Below are positions 1 to 7,859 of a stretch of 64,000 nt of DNA, piece by piece. The stretch spans positions 31,059 to 95,058 of the forward strand of contig JAZULT010000065.1 in assembly GCA_045603225.1 (NCBI GenBank), in the 5' to 3' direction. The translations under genes and the position numbers were made by a program. The notes under the pieces are model-generated. The model made no database searches. It was not told where the DNA came from and saw nothing but the letters and a program-made list of their open reading frames with translations. The DNA is from RGIG9115 sp045603225 (GTDB taxonomy: Bacteria; Bacillota; Clostridia; UBA1381). The number at the start of each line of letters is the position of its first letter. Position 1 is the first letter of the stretch.

Positions 1-2938
1 TTTCTTCTTCAGTTTCTCCTGAAATAACAAAAGCGAAACGGAATTCGTGCGGACGTAGCTCATAACATTCTTCGGGATTCGGTCCGCAAGAATGACTTCC
101 GAGTCCGCGCATTATATAATCAATGTAAAGATAATTTTCGTCTGATTTTTTCAGTTCATTCCGGTGTCTGGCTTTAATAAGACTATCTAACGAAAAGTCG
201 TGGTAGGAGAATGTAAAGCTGTTGCATCCGATGACGGAAAAACCGATGTTTTTGTCTTTAACAGTTACATATGAATTGTCAATTCTCGTTCCGCATTCCT
301 GCGGAATGTCGTAAATAAAGTTCATATCTTTAACATTTTTCCGGTAAAGTCCGAGATTGCAATGAGCTTTTCTGTCACAGTAGTTTTCATCCTCTCCTCT
401 GCCGTACCATACCACATCGTCAAAGGCCTTGTTTATTGGAAAGCATACTCCTATGCGAGGCAGAACTTTCGGGAATTTCCCGTACGGTGCAGCATGGATT
501 TCTGTAATGATAAATCCGTCTTTTGTTATTGTGTAAGTTATTTCTGTATCAAATCCGATAAATCTGGAAATTGGTGTCCATTTTCCGTATGTATTTACAA
601 CTACGCAATCATTTTTCTTTTCAGCAGTAATATTTATCGGTATGAATTCAAAATAACGCAATAGTGCGTTGTTCCATTCGGTTATCCATCTTTCGCACCA
701 GTTTACAACACCGTCGTTATCTGTAGGGGCACGGTAGATTACCAGATTCATTGGCTTATCAAGTATAATGTTATTGTTTTTTTGAAAGTAGCATAAAACT
801 CCGTTCTCAAATTCGATTTTTGTTTCATTGAATAAGACGCATATTTTCTGACCGTTTTGTGTCACTGCAGCATCGAATTTTTCTTTTACAAAAGATTCCT
901 TTTCCTTGCGTTTATTAAGAAGTATTTGCTTAAAAGCAATTTCTTCATTTTCATCATTATAAAATTTCAGATTTACAAAATATTTTGCACCTGAAACGAG
1001 TGTATCTGTTTTTGTGTCAATATCAAGAACTGTGCTTTCATACGGTTTTATCGGCGGGAGTGAGATTTTTCCGCTTTTCAGCACATGATAATCCTCTGTC
1101 AGTTCCCATTTTAATGTAATGTAATCAAGATTTTTAAAATCATTTGTGTTCATCAGCATGATTCTTTCACCGTCGTAAGTAACATATGTAGGAGCAAGAA
1201 CATTTTTACAGTCTCTGAGAGACGGCTTTGCTGTGCCGTCTGACAGGCAATATCCGTCCATGGAAAAGTTCGACCAGTGATTTATATCACCGAAATCCCC
1301 TCCGTACTTGTAAAAAGCTCTCTTATCTTTATCTTCACAGTAAAATCCGTGATTTTTGAATTCCCATACATATCCGCCGCAAATATGACGGTTCTTATAA
1401 ACATAATCCCATGTATCTTCCATAAGTCCGGGGCTGTTTCCCATTGCGTGACCGTATTCCAGGAGCATTACAGGCTTGCCGGTTGAGGGATGACTTTTAA
1501 GAGCTTCCATGGTAAAATATCCTTCTGAACGAAAATCTCCGAGTGCAGGGTTTTTGTAATCTTCTCCTGTATGCATTATCGGTTTTTTTATTTGGCGTGT
1601 TCTTAAATATTTTATGCATCTGTCAATATTTTCACCTTCTCCGTTTTCGTTTCCTATTGTCCATATTGATATGCATGTTTCGTTTTTATCACGCTCGTAC
1701 ATTCTTTCCACTCTGTCATAAAATGCGTCAGCCCATTCAGGTTGTTTTGCAAAATATCCCATATCTCCGCATACTGCTGAACCGTGACTTTCTATATCTG
1801 CTTCGTTCATGACATATATTCCAAGCTCCGTTGCTATTTCATAGAAAGCAGGGTTGTTGGGATAATGCGAGCATCTTATTGCGTTCATATTATGTTTTTT
1901 GATAATTTCAAGCTCTTTTTCAATACGTTCTACAGTAATTGCACGTCCGTTTTTCGGATCGTGTTCGTGTCTGTTGATTCCTTTAAGTGTAATCTGTCTG
2001 TTATTGAGCATCAGCTTGTTTTCATGAACAATATATTCGGCAAAACCGAATTTTTTAGAATGCATTTCCAGAAGAACACCTTTTTTAAAAAGCTCAAAGG
2101 TTATTTCATATGTGAACGGTTCTTCCGCATTCCATAATACAGGATTATCTATTTCAAATACAAAGGTATTGTCACTGTGTGCGCTTACAGTTTGTTTTTG
2201 CTCGTCAATTGCGGCACATAACTGTATATCCGATAAATCCTCGCCGTTTATAACAATGTCGGTAAAGACCTTATTAGCTTCTGTTCTGATGCAATAATCC
2301 CATACATATGTATCCTCCAGATTATAAAGAAATACGTCTCTGAAAATTCCGCTGGCAAGAAGCATATCCTGATTTTCGAGATAAGTGCCGTCGCAATATG
2401 TGAATACCTTTACGGCAAGCAGATTTTTTCCGTCTTTTATGAAAGGGGTTATATCAAATTCAGCAGGTATTCTGCTTCCCTTTGAAAATCCTGCATATTT
2501 TCCGTTTACGTATACAAAAAATGCGCTGTCTACTCCTCCGAAGTAAAGAATTTTTTTGCCTGCTGCTTTAGTGTCGAACCATTTTCTGTAATATCCTACA
2601 GGGTTTTTATTTCCAACGTAAGGAGGAACAAAAGGAATCGGATATTCTACATTCGGATAAAGCGGTGCAGAGTATCCGTGATATTGCCACATTGACGGAA
2701 CTTCCAGACTGTCCCATGATGTATCATCAAAATCCGGTTCGTAAAAAGATAGTATTTCATCTGTCTCGCAGTAGCTGAATTTATATGTTCCGTTGAGATT
2801 CAGAATGAGTTCCGATTCTTCCTTATTTCTGTAATAAACTTTTTCATGAAGTGCCGGAATGACGGTTGCTCTTGCCGGCAGTCTGTTTTCTTTTACTATT
2901 GCAGGGTTATAAAGTCTGCTTTTTTCAAAATCATGCAT
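1..2938 (-). CDS. GH2 beta-galactosidase (LacZ type), 3' end cut by window edge
   Basis: Hydrolyses terminal beta-galactosides, probably in the cytoplasm because no signal peptide is visible. I translated the minus strand from base 2938 and it stays open to base 1, about 979 residues, so only a short C-terminal piece is missing compared with LacZ (about 1020). The order is N-terminal jelly roll (about 60-220), Ig-like domain, TIM barrel and a C-terminal beta domain. The GH2 acid/base is E431 in GNENGEG and the nucleophile is E494 in LLEYGHAMGN. The ATG at 2938 is preferred because an AAAGG site lies 8 bases upstream; the in-frame ATG at 2944 is too close to that site. The gene is divergent from the AraC-type regulator at 3111, which is a likely local activator. 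Specificity within GH2 is inferred from overall LacZ likeness. Confidence 0.93.
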   Translation of the reverse strand, partial: MHDFEKSRLYNPAIVKENRLPARATVIPALHEKVYYRNKEESELILNLNGTYKFSYCETDEILSFYEPDFDDTSWDSLEVPSMWQYHGYSAPLYPNVEYPIPFVPPYVGNKNPVGYYRKWFDTKAAGKKILYFGGVDSAFFVYVNGKYAGFSKGSRIPAEFDITPFIKDGKNLLAVKVFTYCDGTYLENQDMLLASGIFRDVFLYNLEDTYVWDYCIRTEANKVFTDIVINGEDLSDIQLCAAIDEQKQTVSAHSDNTFVFEIDNPVLWNAEEPFTYEITFELFKKGVLLEMHSKKFGFAEYIVHENKLMLNNRQITLKGINRHEHDPKNGRAITVERIEKELEIIKKHNMNAIRCSHYPNNPAFYEIATELGIYVMNEADIESHGSAVCGDMGYFAKQPEWADAFYDRVERMYERDKNETCISIWTIGNENGEGENIDRCIKYLRTRQIKKPIMHTGEDYKNPALGDFRSEGYFTMEALKSHPSTGKPVMLLEYGHAMGNSPGLMEDTWDYVYKNRHICGGYVWEFKNHGFYCEDKDKRAFYKYGGDFGDINHWSNFSMDGYCLSDGTAKPSLRDCKNVLAPTYVTYDGERIMLMNTNDFKNLDYITLKWELTEDYHVLKSGKISLPPIKPYESTVLDIDTKTDTLVSGAKYFVNLKFYNDENEEIAFKQILLNKRKEKESFVKEKFDAAVTQNGQKICVLFNETKIEFENGVLCYFQKNNNIILDKPMNLVIYRAPTDNDGVVNWCERWITEWNNALLRYFEFIPINITAEKKNDCVVVNTYGKWTPISRFIGFDTEITYTITKDGFIITEIHAAPYGKFPKVLPRIGVCFPINKAFDDVVWYGRGEDENYCDRKAHCNLGLYRKNVKDMNFIYDIPQECGTRIDNSYVTVKDKNIGFSVIGCNSFTFSYHDFSLDSLIKARHRNELKKSDENYLYIDYIMRGLGSHSCGPNPEECYELRPHEFRFAFVISGETEEE

Positions 2939-3060
2939 TTCCATATCCTTTCTGTCCACAACGGGTAATAAAAATGAATACGACCTTATCTGCGGACTGA
3001 CAAGGCGTATAATGGAAATTATCTCAATTTCATTTTATCATAAATATTTTAAAAAATCTA

Positions 3061-3090
3061 TTGCATAATCAGGGTATAATATGTTATAAT
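3061..3090 (+). promoter_or_regulatory. Sigma-A-like promoter of the AraC-type regulator
   Basis: TTGCAT at 3061-3066 and TATAAT at 3085-3090 are separated by 18 bases, 20 bases before the regulator's ATG. A second TATAAT sits at 3075-3080. The site lies in the 172-base divergent gap with the beta-galactosidase gene, where the regulator would also be expected to bind. Confidence 0.55.
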
Positions 3091-3110
3091 CATACTATGA
3101 GGTGTTTGTA

Positions 3111-3896
3111 ATGTATGAAATTCATGTTATGGATATGGAATTTGAACGTTGTTCTGAAGAAAAAGAGAAATTAAACCTTATAGTACCGTATACAGTGCTG
3201 CACTTTATTATATCCGGAGAAGGATTTATTAACGGTAACAGAGTGTCAGAGAATACCGTGTTTATTAATTATCGGGAAACGTATATGAATTACTATCCGT
3301 CAAAAGATAATCCGTGGAGCTATATTTATATCAGACTGCTCGGAGATGATATGGAAAACGTTTTTCAGGATTATGATTTTGAGTCAGGACTTACAATACT
3401 GCCTTTTTATAAGAAAAAAGAATTGTTTAATTTATTAGCTCTATACAATTCTTTTTGCGGTTACGATAACTTTGAAGCACGCAAAATTATTGCAAATGCA
3501 GTTTTGCTGCTGTTCGAAAAAAAATCCGTCCCTGTAAATGCGGTCGGTGTTCAGGAACAGAATGCAGAGAATATAAAAAAATTTATTGATGACAATTTCT
3601 ACAAAAAGCTTACTGTTCAATCAATCTCAGAAAAATTTTTCCTGAGCAGGGATTACATCAGAAATTTGTTTGTTAAGTTTTACGGAGTACCTCCTAAGCA
3701 ATATATTCAGACTGTAAGGATGGAAAGGGCAAAAAAGTTGCTGACCGAAACAGACACAAGCATTACCGTTATTGCCGGCTCGGTGGGATATGACGATTCG
3801 CTTCTGTTTTCAAAAATGTTTAAGAAGTATTATTCAGTTTCTCCTAAGAAATATCGGGATGATTTGAGAGAAAAGAGAAGCAAAAGAGTAAAATAA
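3111..3896 (+). CDS. AraC/XylS-family transcriptional regulator
   Basis: A 261-residue regulator. Residues 1 to about 140 look like the AraC cupin-type ligand-binding domain. Residues from about 155 to 255 form the paired helix-turn-helix DNA-binding domain, with the family hallmarks KKLTVQSISEKFFLSRDYI and the second-helix signature ITVIAGSVGYDDSLLFSKMFKKYY. The ATG at 3111 is chosen over the upstream in-frame GTG at 3102 because a GAGGTG ribosome binding site ends 6 bases before it. It is divergent from the GH2 beta-galactosidase, and AraC regulators commonly control an adjacent glycosidase in response to a sugar, so control of that gene is a reasonable inference. The inducer cannot be read from sequence. 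The C-terminus is very basic (KRSKRVK). Confidence 0.93.
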   Translation: MYEIHVMDMEFERCSEEKEKLNLIVPYTVLHFIISGEGFINGNRVSENTVFINYRETYMNYYPSKDNPWSYIYIRLLGDDMENVFQDYDFESGLTILPFYKKKELFNLLALYNSFCGYDNFEARKIIANAVLLLFEKKSVPVNAVGVQEQNAENIKKFIDDNFYKKLTVQSISEKFFLSRDYIRNLFVKFYGVPPKQYIQTVRMERAKKLLTETDTSITVIAGSVGYDDSLLFSKMFKKYYSVSPKKYRDDLREKRSKRVK

Positions 3897-3980
3897 ATAT
3901 GCGATATCATATTATTTCTGACAGTAATATTTCTCCGCTTAAGATTTACTCAATGTACCAACAAAGCAATATCGCCTTAA

Positions 3981-4010
3981 AGGGGGGTGTTGCGTTAAGC
4001 AGCACCCCCT
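3981..4010. repeat. Palindromic GGGTGTTGC element, copy 1
   Basis: The left arm AGGGGGGTGTTGC (3981-3993), loop GTTAA and right arm GCAGCACCCCCT (3999-4010) pair with one extra G and one wobble. It shares arm and loop with the elements at 54011-54044 and 56511-56535. It follows the AraC gene by about 85 bases and is followed by a short T-run, so it could also end that transcript. Confidence 0.7.
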
Positions 4011-4041
4011 TTTGGGGCTGATTGAGTTTAGATGTAGAATT

Positions 4042-4125
4042 CACGAAACGAAGCCAAATGCGGGTTTTGCCGCATTTTGTCCTGCCCGAAGGCGTACGAT
4101 GGTACGTCGAGTGGTGAGTTTCGTG
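4042..4125. repeat. Nested hairpin element (possible structured RNA or mobile repeat)
   Basis: The outer 8-base stem CACGAAAC (4042-4049) / GTTTCGTG (4118-4125) encloses two hairpins: AAATGCGG gttttg CCGCATTT (4056-4077) and CGTAC gatg GTACG (4093-4106). This is a three-way-junction layout in 84 bases. I have the impression of similar sequences dispersed in other gut Firmicutes genomes, but I cannot verify that here. Function and direction are unknown. Confidence 0.55.
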
Positions 4126-4129
4126 GATA

Positions 4130-4245
4130 GTTCAAAAGCATAAAAATACGAGAAATTCGCAAGAGAATTGCGGATTTCAACTTTATTCAAGTGTTTGACA
4201 AATGTTCCAAATGTAGGGTTTAAGCCGTTTTCGGAGCTTTTGAAC
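4130..4245. repeat. 116-base segment bounded by perfect 10-base inverted repeats
   Basis: GTTCAAAAGC at 4130-4139 and GCTTTTGAAC at 4236-4245 are exact inverted repeats. Inside is a hairpin GAAATTCGCAA gagaa TTGCGGATTTC with one mismatch. No ORF of note is present. It could be a miniature non-autonomous mobile element or part of a larger structured transcript together with the element at 4042-4125. Confidence 0.5.
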
Positions 4246-4270
4246 GGTCTGCGCTAAAGGCAACAGCCCC
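4245..4270. repeat. Palindromic element, degenerate copy
   Basis: CGGTCTGCGC (4245-4254), a 5-base loop TAAAG and GCAACAGCCCC (4260-4270). On the minus strand it reads GGGGCTGTTGC, the same arm as the element at 54011-54044. The arms no longer pair perfectly, so this copy looks decayed. Confidence 0.4.
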
Positions 4271-4381
4271 TTTGCATATTTTTTGTCTGCCCTCCCCCTA
4301 TGCTAATTTTGCGAAAATTTGCACGAATGGGGGCTGCGGTCTTTTAGCCCCATCCCCGCAGAGATGATGAGGAGCCCGGGG
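4250..4381 (-). other. Possible cos-proximal phage spacer with decayed terminase start
   Basis: Downstream of the HNH stop, the minus strand reads a GC-rich CCCCGGG/GCGGGG stretch, then GACCGCAGCCCCC, then an A-rich run and AGGGGGAGGG 14 bases before an ATG (codons ATGCAAAGG) that meets a stop after a few residues. In HNH-type phages the HNH gene is followed by cos and the small terminase gene with a strong ribosome binding site. This is inference from layout; no terminase coding remains. Confidence 0.35.
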
Positions 4382-4768
4382 TCAGAAATTATATTCATAT
4401 TTCGGTGTGCTGTCAAACCGTCCTGTTTTCTTATCGTGACAACGTTTGCACAGGCTTTGCCAGTTGCTTTCGCTCCACATCAGATGCTCGTCTCCTCGGT
4501 GTGGTATGATGTGGTCAACCACAGTTGCCGGGGCAAGCTTTCCATTTCGTTTGCACTCCTCGCATAAAGGATGTGCTTTTAAGTACAGCTTTGATAACCT
4601 TTTCCACTTACTTGTGTATCCACGCTCGTGAGCTGTTGCCCTTTTATGTTCATGCGAGTGTTCATCACAATACTTATCGTATGCGAGGTTGGGGCATCCG
4701 GGATACCGACACAGTTTCAGTCGATGTCTTTTAATAGCTACACATGTCAGAATATCCTTTCTCGCCAT
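4382..4768 (-). CDS. Small HNH endonuclease, probable phage remnant
   Basis: A 128-residue HNH nuclease. The N-terminal half has CRYPGCPN and YCDEH, the zinc-binding start typical of phage HNH proteins. The catalytic part reads VVDHIIPHRGD, then NWQSLCKRCHDKKT, giving His-Asn-His and two CxxC knuckles. In phages such proteins lie beside cos and help terminase in packaging. The frame extends upstream to a TTG at 4792, but that part lies over the radical SAM gene's end; the ATG at 4768 (MARKD) still overlaps that gene by about 20 bases. The ribosome binding site is unclear, so the start is uncertain. There are no other phage genes nearby. It may be a stranded remnant or may be co-transcribed by read-through from the operon. 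The family call is firm; its activity is not. Confidence 0.8.
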   Translation of the reverse strand: MARKDILTCVAIKRHRLKLCRYPGCPNLAYDKYCDEHSHEHKRATAHERGYTSKWKRLSKLYLKAHPLCEECKRNGKLAPATVVDHIIPHRGDEHLMWSESNWQSLCKRCHDKKTGRFDSTPKYEYNF

Positions 4769-5661
4769 GAACAGTGTCTGCACGTCGGGCAATGATTTTT
4801 TCTTATCTCTTCTCTGAATTTTTCACTTTTTTCGTTATTTACAATATCTTTTAAATTGTCCTTTTTCACATTTCCTGCACTGAAATCATAGAAATCCGTA
4901 CAATAAAGAACATTTCCGTTCCATGCTATATGTGCATGGTTAAACGGAGAATTACAATAGCCTTCATTATTATGCTTTTTATGCTCAATTTCATAGCTGT
5001 AATTTTTAGTTTCTATATTTTCTGTCTTAAATAAATCATCGTTTATCCAGGAATCGATATCCTTTGCATCAATACCAAACTTATCCTTCATCCACGCTTT
5101 GTATTGAGCAATTTCTTCCCTGTTGAGCCCGATCATATCCTGCAAATACAAACGCTTTATGTTAAAGCTTTCCAATTCTTCAAGAAATCGCGGCAATACA
5201 CTAATCACTTCAGGAGTTATTACCGACATTACAGTTATGTTCGGATGATTTATACTTTTTATATTTTCTTTAACCTTATCAAATACACCCTTTCCGCGTA
5301 TTTTATCATGCACACCCCTCGTTCCGTCAAGTGACAGATAAACAGTATCAACATCTTGTATTGTTTTTTTATGTTTGTCTATCAATACTCCGTTTGTTAC
5401 AATCTCAGTTTTAAAGTCATTTTGTTTTAACTCAGTTATTATTTCGTCAAAACACGACGAAACAAGCGGTTCACCGCCCCATACTGTAATTGTCGGCTTG
5501 TCAGCTTTCAGTTCAGCTATTATTTTTTTCCAGTCATCAAGATTCATTTCTTCTCCTGATGCATCTGAAAAAAATCCATTATTTCCCCACTGACCGCAAA
5601 AAGCACATCTCAGATTACAATTTCTTGTAATCTGAAAATGCACCTGTTTTAATTTAATCAT
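4747..5661 (-). CDS. Radical SAM/SPASM-domain enzyme
   Basis: A 304-residue radical SAM protein. The cluster motif CNLRCAFC gives C15, C19 and C22 for the S-adenosylmethionine-binding [4Fe-4S] cluster, followed by WGGEPL at 61-66. The C-terminal part looks like a SPASM or twitch domain with C236, C254 and the terminal run C291-C294-C297 for auxiliary clusters. SPASM enzymes usually modify peptides or proteins, or oxidise small molecules. Its ATG at 5661 overlaps the stop of the GH57-like gene as ATGA, so the two are translationally coupled and probably work together. It closes the carbohydrate operon and overlaps the HNH gene. There is no sulfatase or obvious precursor peptide nearby, so the substrate is unknown. 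Confidence 0.88.
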   Translation of the reverse strand: MIKLKQVHFQITRNCNLRCAFCGQWGNNGFFSDASGEEMNLDDWKKIIAELKADKPTITVWGGEPLVSSCFDEIITELKQNDFKTEIVTNGVLIDKHKKTIQDVDTVYLSLDGTRGVHDKIRGKGVFDKVKENIKSINHPNITVMSVITPEVISVLPRFLEELESFNIKRLYLQDMIGLNREEIAQYKAWMKDKFGIDAKDIDSWINDDLFKTENIETKNYSYEIEHKKHNNEGYCNSPFNHAHIAWNGNVLYCTDFYDFSAGNVKKDNLKDIVNNEKSEKFREEIRKNHCPTCRHCSWRERIF

Positions 5662-7040
5662 TCTCCAAAATATTCCTTACTCATCAATAAATCGTCAATA
5701 GCTTTTATCTGCGTTTTCATTAACTGCGGTGAATACAAACCTCTATTTTCGGATATATTCCCCTTTTCCATTGCCTTTGCTATATACTCATTTGCCATGT
5801 ACATATCATCAAGACTTTCTCTTACGTTAAATCTGCCCGGTGATGTAGGTGCAGGTGGCCAACGGCTGTCTGATACCCATGAACTTGCCAGTGCTTTCAT
5901 CGCATTATCAAGTTCAATATCAAGGCTGTTAATGTCCTGACCCAGCTTCTCCGCTACTGCCTTTATTCCGTTTAATACGGATATACATACAGGATCCATT
6001 ATTCTTGAATACTCTGTATTTGCCCATGCCTTTGCGGTTCCACCATGCCATGCAACACCGTTTTCGATATTATCCACATACGGATTTTCAATTGCATTAT
6101 CAAGAACCTCGCTTGGCAGTACAAATTCATACCCTGCCTCCTTTGCTGCCTCAAGTATTTCTTTAAAGCGTGTTACACTGTCAGGCTCTTCTTCAAAGAA
6201 CCTTGCCTGATTGAACTGTTTTACATAGAAATACGCACTTGAGCCGATATATTCAGCATCCTCTGCATAAGGCATAATAAATGAGCCTGTCTCAGTAATT
6301 CTTTCCTTCCAGTTTGCAAGCATATTCTTAATATCACCCATATTGATAGGTTCTTCTCTCATACCCTCTGTAGCACCCATTAAGTACCACAAAAGAAGAT
6401 TAGCCATACAGTCGCTTCTGAATATCAACTTAAGTCCGTTTGGTGCTGTTGAGGCATTTGTAATAAACTTCAAAAATTCCGGCTTATCTTTTATGTATTC
6501 TTCTATCTTAAAGAGGTGATTTTTATTTGAATGTCCTGCAACGTCAAATTCAAGCCCGGTTGCCTTTCTGATTTCATCGAATGAAAGCATAAGAGAATCT
6601 GCATCCATTATCAAAGCTTTAAGACCTGCTTCTTTGTATACATCAGGAATATATCCTGCCCAGCCACATTCAGGATTCCAACCTATTTCAGGACGCTTTC
6701 CCGTATGCTTCTCCCATACCTCCATTGAATATCTTAAAGAATGCAGACATACCTCCTTAGGAATATTTGAGAGCATAAAATGTATATACGGTGAGCAAAC
6801 AGGCTCAACCTTACCTTCCTGTACAAGCTTTCTTAATTTTGCAAGCACTTCAGGTGCCTGCTTTGACATTTCATCTATTGTGATACCGCTTGCTTCAAAG
6901 CCTATCTTATAATCTCCGTTGTCAATTAAATCAAACAGCTTTTCATAACAGTTTTTCATTACCCACTGTCTTTTTTCAGGTTTTAACTGTGAATACTGTA
7001 TATTTGCATGTGGCAAAAATATTACTTTTGGTTTATTCAT
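5658..7040 (-). CDS. GH57-like (beta/alpha)-barrel protein
   Basis: A 460-residue cytoplasmic protein resembling the catalytic barrel of glycoside hydrolase family 57 and related GH38/deacetylase folds. Visible marks are an N-terminal strand with H11 in LPHANIQY, GFEASG around E49, the GH57-type segment GWNPECGWAGYIPDVY around 120-134 with E124, and PYAEDAEYIG around D261, which resembles the family's DxExxG acid region. Known GH57 enzymes act on alpha-glucans or alpha-galactosides; I cannot assign a substrate. The ribosome binding site AGAAAGGA lies 9 bases before the ATG at 7040. It follows the TIM-barrel isomerase-like gene closely and overlaps the radical SAM gene by four bases. The C-terminal third (after about 330) carries no motif I recognise. 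Confidence 0.72.
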   Translation of the reverse strand: MNKPKVIFLPHANIQYSQLKPEKRQWVMKNCYEKLFDLIDNGDYKIGFEASGITIDEMSKQAPEVLAKLRKLVQEGKVEPVCSPYIHFMLSNIPKEVCLHSLRYSMEVWEKHTGKRPEIGWNPECGWAGYIPDVYKEAGLKALIMDADSLMLSFDEIRKATGLEFDVAGHSNKNHLFKIEEYIKDKPEFLKFITNASTAPNGLKLIFRSDCMANLLLWYLMGATEGMREEPINMGDIKNMLANWKERITETGSFIMPYAEDAEYIGSSAYFYVKQFNQARFFEEEPDSVTRFKEILEAAKEAGYEFVLPSEVLDNAIENPYVDNIENGVAWHGGTAKAWANTEYSRIMDPVCISVLNGIKAVAEKLGQDINSLDIELDNAMKALASSWVSDSRWPPAPTSPGRFNVRESLDDMYMANEYIAKAMEKGNISENRGLYSPQLMKTQIKAIDDLLMSKEYFGE

Positions 7041-7044
7041 TGTA

Positions 7045-7857
7045 TTATATCCTTTCTGTTACGTAATTATGGCATTTTTCAAGCCCTTCTTTTACATCAT
7101 CTGTATTTTCATACTCAAAAACGGCTACGCCTTCAAAATTCTTCATTGCGTCTAAGATTTTATCCCAATCCATATCACTGTCACCGCAATATGACGGTTT
7201 TATATGTCCCGATTTAAGCGGTTTAAAATCCTTAAAATGAGCATATGCTACCTTATCTTTTATTTCCTGATAAATCTTTTCAGGATTTTTAACCCCTACA
7301 GCATAAAGGTTTGCAGGGTCAAAACATACTCTTGCATTGGCGGGGATATTATCTAATATTTCTTTTAAGGTATGAAGGTCTGTTGTAGTTGACATTATAT
7401 GCTCTACTCCGTCATCATAGCCATTTACTGCTCCATGAGTTTCAATAACAGGTACTACACCTTTTTCTTTTGCATAGTTACACACTTCTGTTAATGAGCT
7501 TATCATCATATCGAATACCTGTTCGTTTACTTCTTTCAGAGTGGTAAAGCCTGCAAAAACACGAAGATATTCTATTCCGAGTTTTTTGCAAATGTCAATT
7601 ACCTTTTTGATTTTTTGTATATCCTCTGTGCCTGTGGTGAAATCATTTCCTGTTGCGGCAGCAAACATTTTAACATTATATTTTTCAGATAATTCTATGA
7701 TTTCTGAAATTCTCTTGTCTGTAACATCAAGAGAAATATCCAGAGGTGCATTTGCTATGCCTATTTCAAGAAATGAAAGTCCCATATCGGCTGTTATTTT
7801 AAATTGCTCTTCCAATGGAGTTTCACGAAACCCCCAAGCTGCATTTCCAAATATCAT
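7045..7857 (-). CDS. Sugar phosphate isomerase/epimerase-like TIM barrel
   Basis: A 270-residue protein of the xylose isomerase-like / AP endonuclease 2 superfamily, which binds a divalent metal and isomerises or epimerises sugars and related polyols. The metal-site segments are visible in order: PVIETHGAV (Glu), VCFDPANLY (Asp), YAHFKDF (His) and VFEYENTDD (Glu). It is predicted cytoplasmic. The ribosome binding site CTGGAG lies within the end of the upstream dehydrogenase gene, only two bases separate the two genes, and the GH57-like gene follows after four. A dehydrogenase plus epimerase pair in a glycosidase operon suggests oxidation and re-reduction or isomerisation of a released sugar. 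The exact substrate is not readable. Confidence 0.85.
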   Translation of the reverse strand: MIFGNAAWGFRETPLEEQFKITADMGLSFLEIGIANAPLDISLDVTDKRISEIIELSEKYNVKMFAAATGNDFTTGTEDIQKIKKVIDICKKLGIEYLRVFAGFTTLKEVNEQVFDMMISSLTEVCNYAKEKGVVPVIETHGAVNGYDDGVEHIMSTTTDLHTLKEILDNIPANARVCFDPANLYAVGVKNPEKIYQEIKDKVAYAHFKDFKPLKSGHIKPSYCGDSDMDWDKILDAMKNFEGVAVFEYENTDDVKEGLEKCHNYVTERI

Positions 7858-7859
7858 AG

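Larger units (their letters stand above)
3897..4381. other. 485-base non-coding patch rich in inverted repeats
   Basis: No credible gene. It holds, in order, a palindromic GGGTGTTGC-type element (3981-4010), a nested hairpin element closed by CACGAAAC/GTTTCGTG (4042-4125), a 116-base segment bounded by a perfect 10-base inverted repeat GTTCAAAAGC/GCTTTTGAAC (4130-4245), a degenerate second palindromic element (4245-4270), and a stretch next to the HNH gene that reads on the minus strand like the cos-proximal spacer of HNH-type phages. It separates the converging AraC gene and the minus-strand carbohydrate operon. Confidence 0.7.

Noticed and set aside
362..2297. Several 60-117 codon plus-strand frames at the left end
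   Set aside because: All are antisense to the GH2 beta-galactosidase, whose minus-strand frame is continuous with both catalytic Glu motifs.
4769..4792. TTG start extending the HNH gene to 4792
   Set aside because: The extra eight residues come from the radical SAM C-terminal coding region in another frame and no ribosome binding site supports them.
4747..5661. Anaerobic sulfatase-maturing enzyme
   Set aside because: It has SPASM-like cysteines, but no sulfatase gene or CxPSR-type target is in the window.
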